A stretch of DNA of 64,000 nucleotides from positions 1 through 64,000 of the forward strand of contig JAAFJM010000007.1 of the NCBI GenBank assembly GCA_013298895.1, read 5' to 3'. Position numbers and translations under genes: made by a program. Origin of the DNA: Bacteroidota bacterium (lineage in GTDB: Bacteria; Bacteroidota; Bacteroidia; UKL13-3). Below are positions 35,309 through 42,950 of this stretch, one piece after another (position 1 is the first letter of the stretch; the number at the start of each line of letters is the position of its first letter). The notes below the pieces were generated by a model. The model was given only the letters and a program-made list of their open reading frames with translations, searched no databases and had not been told where the DNA came from.

Positions 35309-36535
35309 TTACCTTACAAAACACATAAAATATTTGGTAACCAATTTGGTTAATGAATCAATATTGTATTGGTCGCTGGCATCGGCTATATCTTGTACTT
35401 GCCCATTTTTAAATAAAATATTGATATGAAAATTATTGGCGCTGTAGGCTTTATTTTGAACTGAATCGGTATAAACAAAATAGTTAGCGTCTTCCATGGT
35501 AACATCTAAGTTATCGGCTGCCATGAATTTATAACTTTCTACCATGGTTTTTTCAAATGGTGCATTTTGCAACACTACTTTTGGTAATTTTCTGTTGCGT
35601 AACATATTGCACAAAGTGCTTAAAATTTTATCTTTATGATTACACCAAACTTTTATTGAGGTAAATATATCATCATCATCAAGCAAACAATAATTATCAA
35701 AGGCTTCATTGTTTTTATAAAACTCGTCTTTGCCAATTTTATTGTATAAAAAATAATGCAATGCTGGCGTAGCAAACAATGTTTCATTTTGACTAGCCAA
35801 ATACTGCGCACGTTGAATTATTTTAATTAATAATTGTTCGGCAGCAACCACAGTTTTATGCAAGTAAACTTGCCAATACATTAACCTGCGGGCTATTAAA
35901 AATTTTTCGACCGAATAAATGCCTTTTTCTTCAATTACCAACTCATCATTCACCACATTTAGCATATTTATTATCCTGTCATGGCCAATAGAACCTTCTT
36001 GCACACCCGTGTAAAAACTATCTCTGCGCAAGTAATCAAGCCTATCCATATCTAGTTGACTAGAAACTAACTGATGCAAAAATTTCTTTTTGTATTTATT
36101 GGTAAATATTTCAATGGCTGTGGTTAATTTTCCATCAAATTGCTCATTGAGTAATTCCATAAAACGCAATGAAACAGCCTCGTGAGGAACATCTTTTATG
36201 ATTAAACCTTCAAGAGTATGACTAAATGGACCATGCCCCATATCGTGCAATAAAATAGCTGCGCAAACCGATTCTGACTCATGTTGAGTAATTTCGATGC
36301 CTTGGCTTTTTAAAATTTCAACGGCCTGAAAAGTTAAACTCATGGCACCAATTACATGCTGAAAACGTGTGTGTTGTGCACCAGGATAAACCAAATACGA
36401 AAGTCCCAATTGTTTAATTCTTCGTAGACGCTGAAACCACGAGTGTTCTATTAAATCGTAAATAAGTTCAAAAGGTATATTTACAAATCCATATACAGGA
36501 TCGTTAATGATTTTCTTTTTATTGGGTAAATTCAC
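35309..36535 (-). CDS. HD-domain phosphohydrolase (dNTPase-like)
   Basis: The 408-residue protein begins INDPVYGFVNIPFELIYDLIEHSWFQRLRRIKQLG and has the metal ligands of a SAMHD1/dGTPase-type HD domain: His60 (TRFQHVIG), His97-Asp98 (LLHDMGHGPFSHTLEG) and an aspartate in SQLDMDRLDYLRRDS. Family members hydrolyse deoxynucleoside triphosphates or related nucleotides; the substrate here is not known. No other domain is evident. Low-complexity and hairpin repeats occupy the 200 bp upstream of its start. Confidence 0.87.
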   Translation of the reverse strand: MNLPNKKKIINDPVYGFVNIPFELIYDLIEHSWFQRLRRIKQLGLSYLVYPGAQHTRFQHVIGAMSLTFQAVEILKSQGIEITQHESESVCAAILLHDMGHGPFSHTLEGLIIKDVPHEAVSLRFMELLNEQFDGKLTTAIEIFTNKYKKKFLHQLVSSQLDMDRLDYLRRDSFYTGVQEGSIGHDRIINMLNVVNDELVIEEKGIYSVEKFLIARRLMYWQVYLHKTVVAAEQLLIKIIQRAQYLASQNETLFATPALHYFLYNKIGKDEFYKNNEAFDNYCLLDDDDIFTSIKVWCNHKDKILSTLCNMLRNRKLPKVVLQNAPFEKTMVESYKFMAADNLDVTMEDANYFVYTDSVQNKAYSANNFHINILFKNGQVQDIADASDQYNIDSLTKLVTKYFMCFVR

Positions 36536-36540
36536 GTATC

Positions 36541-36710
36541 AAAAATAGGTTTTTTTAAGTTGATTGGTTGATTAAGTTGGTAGATTAGTTGGTTAGATTA
36601 AATAAATTTGTAAGGATTGTTTTATCTAAAGATTAGACAGAAAATTTGATAAGACCGATGTCTTAGTCTCTCGTCATCAAAAATTTGATAGCAGACTAGG
36701 AAGTCTGACA
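36541..36710. repeat. Low-complexity words and two hairpins upstream of the HD hydrolase gene
   Basis: The segment 36556-36600 is made of variants of TTGATTGGTTGATTAAG. After it come TAAGAC-cgat-GTCTTA (36650-36665) and CAGACT-agga-AGTCTG (36692-36707). No gene or promoter consensus was seen in this gap. Confidence 0.5.
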
Positions 36711-36735
36711 TGGCAGAATTATCTGCGGCCTTTTT

Positions 36736-37473
36736 CTAATCGTATATAATATTACAATCAGCGTCAATTGTATTGAATTTTTGATTTATTTTATTCAAGG
36801 TTTTTAAATCTTGTTTTGCTTTTGATATTTTTCCAAGTTTACAAAAAACTCTCGTTCTGTCAATTAAAAGTCCAATGTCTTTTGGCTTAATTTTTAGTGC
36901 TTTATTATAACAATCAAGTGCTTTATCTAAATCCTTTTTTTGAACTAAATAACATGAGGCGAGTTGTTTCAATGCATCAAAGTTAGTACTATTTAATTGC
37001 AACGATTTTTCAAAGTCCAAAATAGCATTGTTGAAGTCTCTTTTCATTAAGTAATTAAATCCTCTATCTAAATAAATGTCGGAATTATTTGGTTGCAATT
37101 TTATTGCTTTATCAAAAAGTGTATCATACGATTTATCAATGAATACTGATAGACGAGCTAAATAATAATAAGCTTCCCAAAAATTTTGAATAGTATCTAG
37201 TTCTATCGCTTTTTTGAAATTTGAAACGATATCGGGATGAATATCTCCAAATGTTCCCTTTTTATAAGCCAATCCTTTGTAGTAATAGGCAATTGCAAAA
37301 GTGCTATCTATATTTATTGCATGATCAAAATACTCTATAGCCGAAATATAGTAACCTTTTTCAAAAACTCGTAACCCATTATTAAACATCAGGTCTCTTT
37401 CAGACTGACCAAATGCAAATGATAAAGTGGAGATTAATAGATTGATTAAAACTTGAAATTTCTTTACTAGCAT
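36736..37473 (-). CDS. Exported tetratricopeptide-repeat protein
   Basis: The 245-residue protein has a signal peptide (INLLISTLSFAFGQ) and about five TPR units. The clearest are YISAIEYFDHAINIDSTFAIAYYYKGLAYKK, SDIYLDRGFNYLMKRDFNNAILDFEKSLQLNSTNFDALKQLASCYL and DLDKALDCYNKALKIKPKDIGLLIDRTRVFCKLG. TPR domains bind partner proteins; nothing in the sequence identifies the partner. The gene stands alone between repeat-bearing gaps. Confidence 0.82.
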   Translation of the reverse strand: MLVKKFQVLINLLISTLSFAFGQSERDLMFNNGLRVFEKGYYISAIEYFDHAINIDSTFAIAYYYKGLAYKKGTFGDIHPDIVSNFKKAIELDTIQNFWEAYYYLARLSVFIDKSYDTLFDKAIKLQPNNSDIYLDRGFNYLMKRDFNNAILDFEKSLQLNSTNFDALKQLASCYLVQKKDLDKALDCYNKALKIKPKDIGLLIDRTRVFCKLGKISKAKQDLKTLNKINQKFNTIDADCNIIYD

Positions 37474-37574
37474 TTATTTCAAAATAAATAAATTTTTGTT
37501 AAAGTAACTGAAATAATTTTTTATTGCATGTGTTCGCATCATTATTGCCAACATCATTTTTATTTGTGCAGCCT

Positions 37575-37660
37575 ATATCAACAAAACCTAAGCGTTCTTC
37601 GCGAAAATCCTTGCTTCCTTTGCGGTTAAACAAAAAAAATCTGTGAAATCAGTGGCTTCT
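37575..37660. repeat. Dispersed-word repeats at the murB 3' side
   Basis: The gap contains CTTCGCGAAAATCCTTGC, TTCCTTTGCGGTTAAAC and AATCTGTGAAATCAGTGGC in series, running up to the murB stop codon. A related word, CTCTGCGAAATTCTGTGTTATCTGCAG, begins at about 38739 upstream of murB. The unit looks repeated throughout intergenic DNA of this genome. Confidence 0.5.
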
Positions 37661-38685
37661 CAAATCACATTCACCTCAGGAACAATGGTTACCCCAAATT
37701 TTTCGAAAACCGATTCTTGAATTTGCATGGCTAATTTCCAAATTTCATTGCCAGTGGCATTGCCATAATTTACCAAAACCAAAGCTTGGTCTTTGTGCGA
37801 GCCTGTGTTTCCAACTACTTTGCCTTTCCAGCCACATTGTTCTATTAACCAACCTGCGGCTAGTTTGGTGTGGGTTTCGCTGGTTTTATAACCGACCAAA
37901 GCAGGGTATTTTTCTTTTAAACTTAAATATTCTTCTGTTGGAACTTCAGGATTTTTAAAAAAACTACCTGCATTTCCCAATACTTTTGGGTTAGGTAATT
38001 TTGACTCGCGGATGGCAATTACGGCTTCGCTTACATCCTGAATGGTAGGATTTTCAATGTTTTTACTTTTCAATACATCTTGTATAGCACCGTACGAAAC
38101 ATTAATTTTAGCTTGCTTAGCCAATTTAAATGTAACCGATGAAATGATGTATTTTCCTTTGGCTTCGTGTTTAAAAATACTTTCGCGGTAGCCAAATTTG
38201 CAATCAGCATTGCTAAAAATTTTAACCTCATTGGTTTCTATGTTGTATGCTTCTATTTCAAAGCAAGTATCTTTAATTTCAACCCCATAAGCACCAATGT
38301 TTTGCATAGGTGCAGCACCCACGCAGCCAGGTATTAACGAAAGGTTTTCAACTCCCGAATAATTATTGGCTACACAATGCATTACAAAGCCATGCCAGGT
38401 TTCGCCCGCCATTGCTTTTAAATACACATATTCGTTATCTTCATTTATTTTTTCAATGCCTTTAATGCTCATTTTTAAAACCAAACCATCAAAATTTTTG
38501 GTTAATAAAATATTGCTTCCACCACCTATAACTAGTGTTTTTCTATTGGCTAAATTGAAATTATCAATAACAAACTTTAAAGTTTCAACTGAATCAATTT
38601 CAATAAAATCAGATGCAGTGGCATCAAGACCAAAAGTATTAAATGGTTTAAGCGAAATATTGAGTTTTAAAATCATTTGGGGCAA
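37660..38685 (-). CDS. murB: UDP-N-acetylmuramate dehydrogenase
   Basis: The 341-residue FAD enzyme reduces UDP-GlcNAc-enolpyruvate to UDP-MurNAc, the second committed step of peptidoglycan synthesis. FAD-binding blocks are present: TLVIGGGSNILL, LIPGCVGAAPMQNIGAYGVEI and DCKFGYRESIFK. The active-site serine lies in LGNAGSFFKNP, and the long C-terminal domain (TKLAAGWLIEQCGWKGKVVGNTGSH) makes it the type I, E. coli-like form. It is on the same strand as menB and menD, but repeat-bearing gaps separate them, so co-transcription is uncertain. Confidence 0.95.
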   Translation of the reverse strand: MPQMILKLNISLKPFNTFGLDATASDFIEIDSVETLKFVIDNFNLANRKTLVIGGGSNILLTKNFDGLVLKMSIKGIEKINEDNEYVYLKAMAGETWHGFVMHCVANNYSGVENLSLIPGCVGAAPMQNIGAYGVEIKDTCFEIEAYNIETNEVKIFSNADCKFGYRESIFKHEAKGKYIISSVTFKLAKQAKINVSYGAIQDVLKSKNIENPTIQDVSEAVIAIRESKLPNPKVLGNAGSFFKNPEVPTEEYLSLKEKYPALVGYKTSETHTKLAAGWLIEQCGWKGKVVGNTGSHKDQALVLVNYGNATGNEIWKLAMQIQESVFEKFGVTIVPEVNVI

Positions 38686-38779
38686 ATAAATGTTTTATTT
38701 TTTTAGGAACAAATTTTACTTAAAAAACGAAACAAAATCTCTGCGAAATTCTGTGTTATCTGCAGGGAAACCTTGAAAA

Positions 38780-39604
38780 TTATGGAAACTTAGGGAATTT
38801 GCTAAAGTCGGGTTTGCGTTTTTCTAAGAACGAATTTTTGCCTTCTTTAGCTTCATCGCTTAAGTAATAAAGTAAAGTAGCGTTTCCTGCTAACTCTTGA
38901 ATACCAGCTTGTCCGTCTAACTCAGCATTAAAACTTGCTTTTATCATACGTAAAGCCACAGGACTTTTTTCAATCATTTTTTTGCACCATTTTATGGTTT
39001 CGTCCTCTAATAATTCCAACGGCACTACTTTATTTACCAAGCCCATATCTAAAGCTTCTTGTGCATTGTATTGATCGCATAAAAACCAAATTTCTCTGGC
39101 TTTCTTTTGGCCAACTACTCTAGCTAAATAACCAGCACCAAATCCACCGTCAAAACTACCTACTTTTGGTCCTGTTTGACCAAATTTAGCATTTTCAGCA
39201 GCTATTGAAATATCGCAAATTACATGCAATACATGTCCGCCACCAATAGCATAACCTGCCACCATAGCAATAACCGGCTTAGGAATTCTGCGGATTTGCA
39301 TTTGTAAATCCAATACATTTAAACGAGGAATTCCATCATCGCCTACATAACCTCCGTGTCCGCGCACACTTTGATCGCCACCACTGCAAAAAGCTTTTCC
39401 GCCTTCGCCAGTTAAAATTACCACGCGAACATCTTGGTTTTGGCGCGCTAATTCCATGGCTTCGCTCATTTCTTGAACGGTAAGTGGGGTAAACGCATTG
39501 TGCACATGCGGACGGTTAATACTAATTTTAGCAATACCTTCGTAGTATTGAAATAAAATTTCCTTGTACTCCTTTAGAGTTGTCCAATTATATTTACTTG
39601 TCAT
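38780..39604 (-). CDS. menB: 1,4-dihydroxy-2-naphthoyl-CoA synthase
   Basis: The 274-residue crotonase-family enzyme closes the second ring of the menaquinone precursor from O-succinylbenzoyl-CoA. Family-specific blocks are [78 protein letters not shown] and [21 protein letters not shown]. The length is normal. menD lies 74 bp upstream on the same strand, with a repeat word between them, so the two form part of a menaquinone operon. The ligase and dehydratase genes of the pathway are not in the window. Confidence 0.95.
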   Translation of the reverse strand: MTSKYNWTTLKEYKEILFQYYEGIAKISINRPHVHNAFTPLTVQEMSEAMELARQNQDVRVVILTGEGGKAFCSGGDQSVRGHGGYVGDDGIPRLNVLDLQMQIRRIPKPVIAMVAGYAIGGGHVLHVICDISIAAENAKFGQTGPKVGSFDGGFGAGYLARVVGQKKAREIWFLCDQYNAQEALDMGLVNKVVPLELLEDETIKWCKKMIEKSPVALRMIKASFNAELDGQAGIQELAGNATLLYYLSDEAKEGKNSFLEKRKPDFSKFPKFP

Positions 39605-39690
39605 ATTTTTTTTAGTTCTTAGTTTTTAGTACTTAGTTAAAAGTTATTTGCCAACAGCTAGAAGCCAGTGGCCAGAAGCTAGCTGCTTAT
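39605..39690. repeat. Two dispersed words between menD and menB, overlapping the menD stop
   Basis: Read on the minus strand, the gap contains GCTTCTGGCCACTGGCTTC-type sequence and AACTAAGTACTAAAAACTAA. The TAG stop of menD (39679-39681) lies inside the first word. The second word recurs exactly at 45441-45465 and in variant form at 8694-8720. Confidence 0.6.
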
Positions 39691-41394
39691 AACCATCTTC
39701 CTAAATGCCTTATAAACCTCCGCACTTTTATTCATATCAAAACTCAGTTCTAATATTTTAGCAGTTTCCGAAGGTTCAAAAAACGAATTTAATGCTTGCT
39801 TTAATTCATTTTGCGAGGTGCAATTTTCGTAAATTAATCCAAAATCGGTAGCTAAATTTTTTGCTTTTAGTGTATGTTTGGTTAAAAAGAATTTATCTAA
39901 TTCGGGCGAACTGCTTGGTCCGTCAATTAAGTTAAAAATTCCCCCTCCATTATTATTTAATAAAATTACGCGCAAATTGTTTGGAATGTAATTATTCCAA
40001 AAAGCATTTCTATCGTAAAAAAATGCCAAATCGCCCGTAATTAAAGTGGTAATTTTATTATTAATTAAAGCTGCGCCCAATGCAGTTGAGGTACAACCAT
40101 CAATTCCGCTTGTGCCTCTGTTACAAAAAACGGTTAAATTTTTATTTGGTAAACCTAAATAACTTACGTAGCGTATAGCAGTGCTGTTAGCAATTTGTAA
40201 TTGACTTTGGTTTGGCAATTGCTCCAAAACAGTATTTACAGCAACCAATTCATTAAATACAGTTTGATTATTTTGGGTAAAATCAGTTACTAGCTGTTTG
40301 GCTTTTGTATTTGTTTCTTGCCAATTATTTAAAAATGAATTTTTGGAAACATATTGTTCAGTAATAAATTTTAGTGGGGTAATATTATCTGTAATTAAAT
40401 AATCGGTAACATTATCATAAGTGTTTACCAAAACATCATCTTGTTGAATTCTAAAATGAAAGGATGGTTTTTGCTTTTTTAGCCAAAGTTTTAATGCTTT
40501 CGACAAAACAGATCCACCCAAGCTTATAATCAAATCAGGTTCTAAAGTTTTTAAAATTTTAGGCGCTGCTTGCGCAATAATCAAATCGTAATGCGAAGCG
40601 GAAGTACTTTCTTGTTGATTTGAAACTACATCTGCTAAAATTACAAAGCCTTTTTGTTCCAAACTTTTTAAAACCGCGGCTAATTCTTGGTCAGGAAAAC
40701 CTTGCCCAACAAGAATAACTTTTGGTTTATTAGAATCACATTTTTGTATAGCATTGATTAATTGAGTAGCATTAAAATCATTATTTTTTATTTCATTATT
40801 GCCTATTGCCTCCCGATGCATCGGGAGCTCATTGCTTATTGCTAAATCTTCGTACAAAGGTTCTATCAAAGGCACATTGATATGCACTGGTCCTTTAACT
40901 GGATGTGTGGATTTTTCTAATAAATTGCCAATTGTCAATTGCCAGTTGCCAGTTGCTAAATTTTGAGAATCAAAATTTAAACTTCCCCTTACATGACTTC
41001 CAAAAACATTCACTTGGTTAATCATTTGTCCATCTTGCTGGTTAAGCAATTCAGCGGGTCTATCAGCTGTTAAAACTACTAAAGGAATTTTTTGATAAAA
41101 TGCTTCGGCTATTGCTGGAAAAAAATTAAGAGCAGCAGTGCCACTGGTACAAATTAAGGCCACAGGTTTTTGCAATTGTTGAGCCATACCAAGGGCAATA
41201 TAGCCAGCACTTCGTTCATCCACAATGGCGTAAGTTTTAATGTTTTTATTACGGTTAAAGGCAAACACCAATGGCGCAGAACGCGAGCCTGGACAAATTA
41301 CTGCATGCTCAATTCCAAAATCGCTGCAAAGTTTAGATAATATAGTTACTTGGTTATTCAAAAGCTTCGCAAAGTAAAGTGTATTTGTAAGCAT
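39679..41394 (-). CDS. menD: SEPHCHC synthase (menaquinone biosynthesis), with repeat-derived inserts
   Basis: The 571-residue ThDP enzyme adds a 2-oxoglutarate-derived unit to isochorismate. Conserved parts are HAVICPGSRSAPL, catalytic Glu60 in VDERSAGYIALG, CTSGTAALNFFPAIAEAFY, LTADRPAELLNQQDGQ, KGPVHINVPLIEPLYE and GNRGTSGIDGCTSTALGAAL-like sequence near the end. The ATG at 41394 is chosen over an upstream TTG. Two inserts look repeat-derived: LATGNWQLTIGNL (about 146-158; DNA 40923-40956) and AISNELPMHREAIGNN (about 185-200; DNA 40796-40842, with an 18-bp palindrome). Both fall next to loops around the HINVPL segment and keep the frame open. Confidence 0.93.
   Translation of the reverse strand: MLTNTLYFAKLLNNQVTILSKLCSDFGIEHAVICPGSRSAPLVFAFNRNKNIKTYAIVDERSAGYIALGMAQQLQKPVALICTSGTAALNFFPAIAEAFYQKIPLVVLTADRPAELLNQQDGQMINQVNVFGSHVRGSLNFDSQNLATGNWQLTIGNLLEKSTHPVKGPVHINVPLIEPLYEDLAISNELPMHREAIGNNEIKNNDFNATQLINAIQKCDSNKPKVILVGQGFPDQELAAVLKSLEQKGFVILADVVSNQQESTSASHYDLIIAQAAPKILKTLEPDLIISLGGSVLSKALKLWLKKQKPSFHFRIQQDDVLVNTYDNVTDYLITDNITPLKFITEQYVSKNSFLNNWQETNTKAKQLVTDFTQNNQTVFNELVAVNTVLEQLPNQSQLQIANSTAIRYVSYLGLPNKNLTVFCNRGTSGIDGCTSTALGAALINNKITTLITGDLAFFYDRNAFWNNYIPNNLRVILLNNNGGGIFNLIDGPSSSPELDKFFLTKHTLKAKNLATDFGLIYENCTSQNELKQALNSFFEPSETAKILELSFDMNKSAEVYKAFRKMVISS
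40810..40827. repeat. 18-bp perfect palindrome inside menD
   Basis: CTCCCGATGCATCGGGAG is flanked by ATTGCCTATTGC on one side and ATTGCTTATTGC on the other. Flanks of this kind belong to the intergenic word at 5049-5097. It is read in frame as LPMHRE. Confidence 0.85.
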
Positions 41395-41444
41395 AATGAA
41401 TGATTTTTGATAATTATTTTTTGTCAATCATTTTATTCAATATA

Positions 41445-41520
41445 AAAATATATTCGCAGCAAAAATTGATACTTTTAATAAATGAAAATACTTTGTGTAG
41501 GCCGTAATTATTGCGAAAAT
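41445..41520 (+). repeat. Left copy of a direct repeat (promoter and 5' end of the 42912 gene)
   Basis: Positions 41445-41510 match 42875-42940 with a single mismatch (41459/42889), and the similarity continues to 41520/42950 with three more differences. The repeat includes the TATATTCGC element and the first codons of the fumarylacetoacetate-hydrolase-family gene. Copies are 1430 bp apart. Confidence 0.9.
41482..41520 (+). pseudogene. Truncated 5' end of the FAH-family gene
   Basis: The frame MKILCVGRNYCENG copies the start of the intact gene at 42912 (MKILCVGRNYSEHA), then runs out of homology and stops at 41569-41571 inside a terminator hairpin. It cannot encode the enzyme. Confidence 0.8.
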
Positions 41521-41535
41521 GGAAATATTTTACAT

Positions 41536-41566
41536 AAAAAGCTGCTCCATTTACGAGCAGCTTTTT
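41536..41566 (-). terminator. Terminator downstream of the outer-membrane-barrel gene
   Basis: AAAAAGCTGCTC (41536-41547) and GAGCAGCTTTTT (41555-41566) form a perfect 12-bp stem with a 7-base loop. It lies 31 bp after the stop codon at 41598 and would also stop transcription entering from the truncated gene copy. Confidence 0.8.
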
Positions 41567-41597
41567 AACAAGTATGTTTTTGTATGTAATTTCTATG

Positions 41598-42269
41598 TTA
41601 GTTGTTTTTACCTAATTTGAATCTGTAAGCTAATTTAAAAGTAGCTATAAAGTTTAAATTGTTAGGCTTATATGTTTGCACATAAAAAGGGTCTGGTTGA
41701 TTTGTTCCATCGCCTTTGAGTTTAGCATTTTCAAAAGGGTAGTAGTTTAAATTTAAATTGATTCCTAGCCCTAAATGTTTAGTAAAAAAAAATTCAATTT
41801 CTGTATTGGGTGAAAAGCCAATTGAGTTATATTCTAATCTAGCTTCAACTGGCTCTGTCAGTGGAGGGGGGCTTCTATAACCAAAAACTGCGGTTTCCCC
41901 GCCCATGTATCTATAACATAGTTTACCTCCTAATGAAATTTTCAATACTTTAAAATATGGAGTATAGGAATATCCAACACTGAAACAACCGAAACTTAAT
42001 GCAATTGTTCCTAAATCTGGATATTTAGGATATTTTAACGCAGAGTTACAATAATCTATGCCTAATTTAATTGAATGCTTATTTTTTATAGTAATTTTAT
42101 AGCCAATAGAATATCCACTTAATGGGCGATTTAATTTACTATGTTGACTTAAGAAGTCAACATAGTTTAAACCCAATTCAATTTGATTTTCTGTCTTTAT
42201 TGACCCATTTCCTTGAGCATTTGTTATTTGATAAATAGAAAATGTAAGCATAAAGAGCAATAATTTCAT
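41598..42269 (-). CDS. Outer-membrane beta-barrel protein
   Basis: The 223-residue protein has a signal peptide (LLLFMLTFSIYQITNAQ) and then alternating amphipathic strands rich in Gly, Tyr, Phe and Leu, such as SGYSIGYKITIKNKHSIKLGIDY, TIALSFGCFSVGYSY and LNFIATFKLAYRFKLG. This suggests an eight-stranded barrel of the outer-membrane protein type. No ligand can be named. The ATG is four bases downstream of the toxin stop codon, so the gene is co-transcribed with the toxin-antitoxin pair. All three lie between the two copies of the 76-bp direct repeat. Confidence 0.7.
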   Translation of the reverse strand: MKLLLFMLTFSIYQITNAQGNGSIKTENQIELGLNYVDFLSQHSKLNRPLSGYSIGYKITIKNKHSIKLGIDYCNSALKYPKYPDLGTIALSFGCFSVGYSYTPYFKVLKISLGGKLCYRYMGGETAVFGYRSPPPLTEPVEARLEYNSIGFSPNTEIEFFFTKHLGLGINLNLNYYPFENAKLKGDGTNQPDPFYVQTYKPNNLNFIATFKLAYRFKLGKNN

Positions 42270-42272
42270 AAC

Positions 42273-42602
42273 TTAATTTTTTACAAATTTAGCATTCTTA
42301 ACCCAACTGCTCGTGATAATATTTACGAAATAAACACCACTAGAAAGATTGGAAATATCAATTCTATCCTCAGAAACAATTTTATAAAAGATGCGAAAAC
42401 TACCAACCTCAATTTCTCTGTAGTTGCTCACCCTAACTTCAGGAATTACTTTACCTGAATTAGGATATTTTTTTAAAATTTGGGTACTATTTTTTATTTT
42501 TAAAATAGTTCTTTTTGCGTATAAAGAACTATCTCGGCTTATAAAATCTTTTATTTCTTTTAAATCAAATAATGCTTGATGTGTCCAATTTATTTGAACC
42601 AT
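42273..42602 (-). CDS. ParE/RelE-type toxin fused to a T9SS sorting-domain tail
   Basis: Residues 1-83 are a typical ParE-like toxin: INWTHQALFDLKEIKDFISRDSSLYAKR, ILKKYPNSGKVIPEVRVSNYREIEVGSFRIFYKIVSEDRIDI. ParE toxins normally finish within about ten residues with a strand of the kind 'ITVHHGARLL'. Here residues 82-109 read DISNLSSGVYFVNIITSSWV and end KFVKN, the pattern of the end of a T9SS type A sorting domain. The gene overlaps the antitoxin by 13 bases, as is usual. The chimera probably lacks the strand needed for a stable toxin, so it may be inactive; that is inference. Confidence 0.75.
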   Translation of the reverse strand: MVQINWTHQALFDLKEIKDFISRDSSLYAKRTILKIKNSTQILKKYPNSGKVIPEVRVSNYREIEVGSFRIFYKIVSEDRIDISNLSSGVYFVNIITSSWVKNAKFVKN

Positions 42603-42772
42603 TCTTCAATATTTTTATCAAGTTCTTCTTCGCTAATTATCTCATTTTTGATTGATTGATTGTTCCCAACATCAATTCTATCAAGTACAATTAATTTTTC
42701 TATTAATTCATCTATTGAAAAATTATCTGAAAAAGTGTTAACCGTTTCTATTACTTTATTTTTAACTAACAT
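42590..42772 (-). CDS. Antitoxin partner of the ParE-type toxin
   Basis: The 60-residue acidic protein (MLVKNKVIETVNTFSDNFSIDELIEKLIVLDRIDVG ... SEEELDKNIEEWFK) is a typical small antitoxin. The N-terminal 'VIETVNTFSDNFSIDELIEKLIVLDRI' block recurs in antitoxins of Bacteroidota ParE/RelE pairs, and the acidic tail would wrap the toxin. No DNA-binding domain is obvious in so short a protein, so autoregulation is unclear. It is the first gene of the minus-strand three-gene unit and overlaps the toxin start. Confidence 0.75.
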   Translation of the reverse strand: MLVKNKVIETVNTFSDNFSIDELIEKLIVLDRIDVGNNQSIKNEIISEEELDKNIEEWFK

Positions 42773-42874
42773 AGTGGTTTTTTGTACAAAAATATTTAAT
42801 TATATGGTTTGTGCAATTTAATAAATCAATTCAATGAAATATTTTCATTTTCAAATTTAGCCAATTGCTTATTT

Positions 42875-42950
42875 AAAATATATTCGCATCAAAAATTGAT
42901 ACTTTTAATAAATGAAAATACTTTGTGTAGGCCGTAATTACAGCGAACAT
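42875..42950 (+). repeat. Right copy of the direct repeat
   Basis: This copy contains TATATTCGC (42879-42887), a 24-bp leader and the start of the intact FAH-family gene. See the left copy at 41445-41520 for the comparison. Confidence 0.9.

Noticed and set aside
41395-41427. An upstream TTG start for menD
   Set aside because: It adds 11 residues absent from the family, and the ATG at 41394 gives the normal N-terminus.
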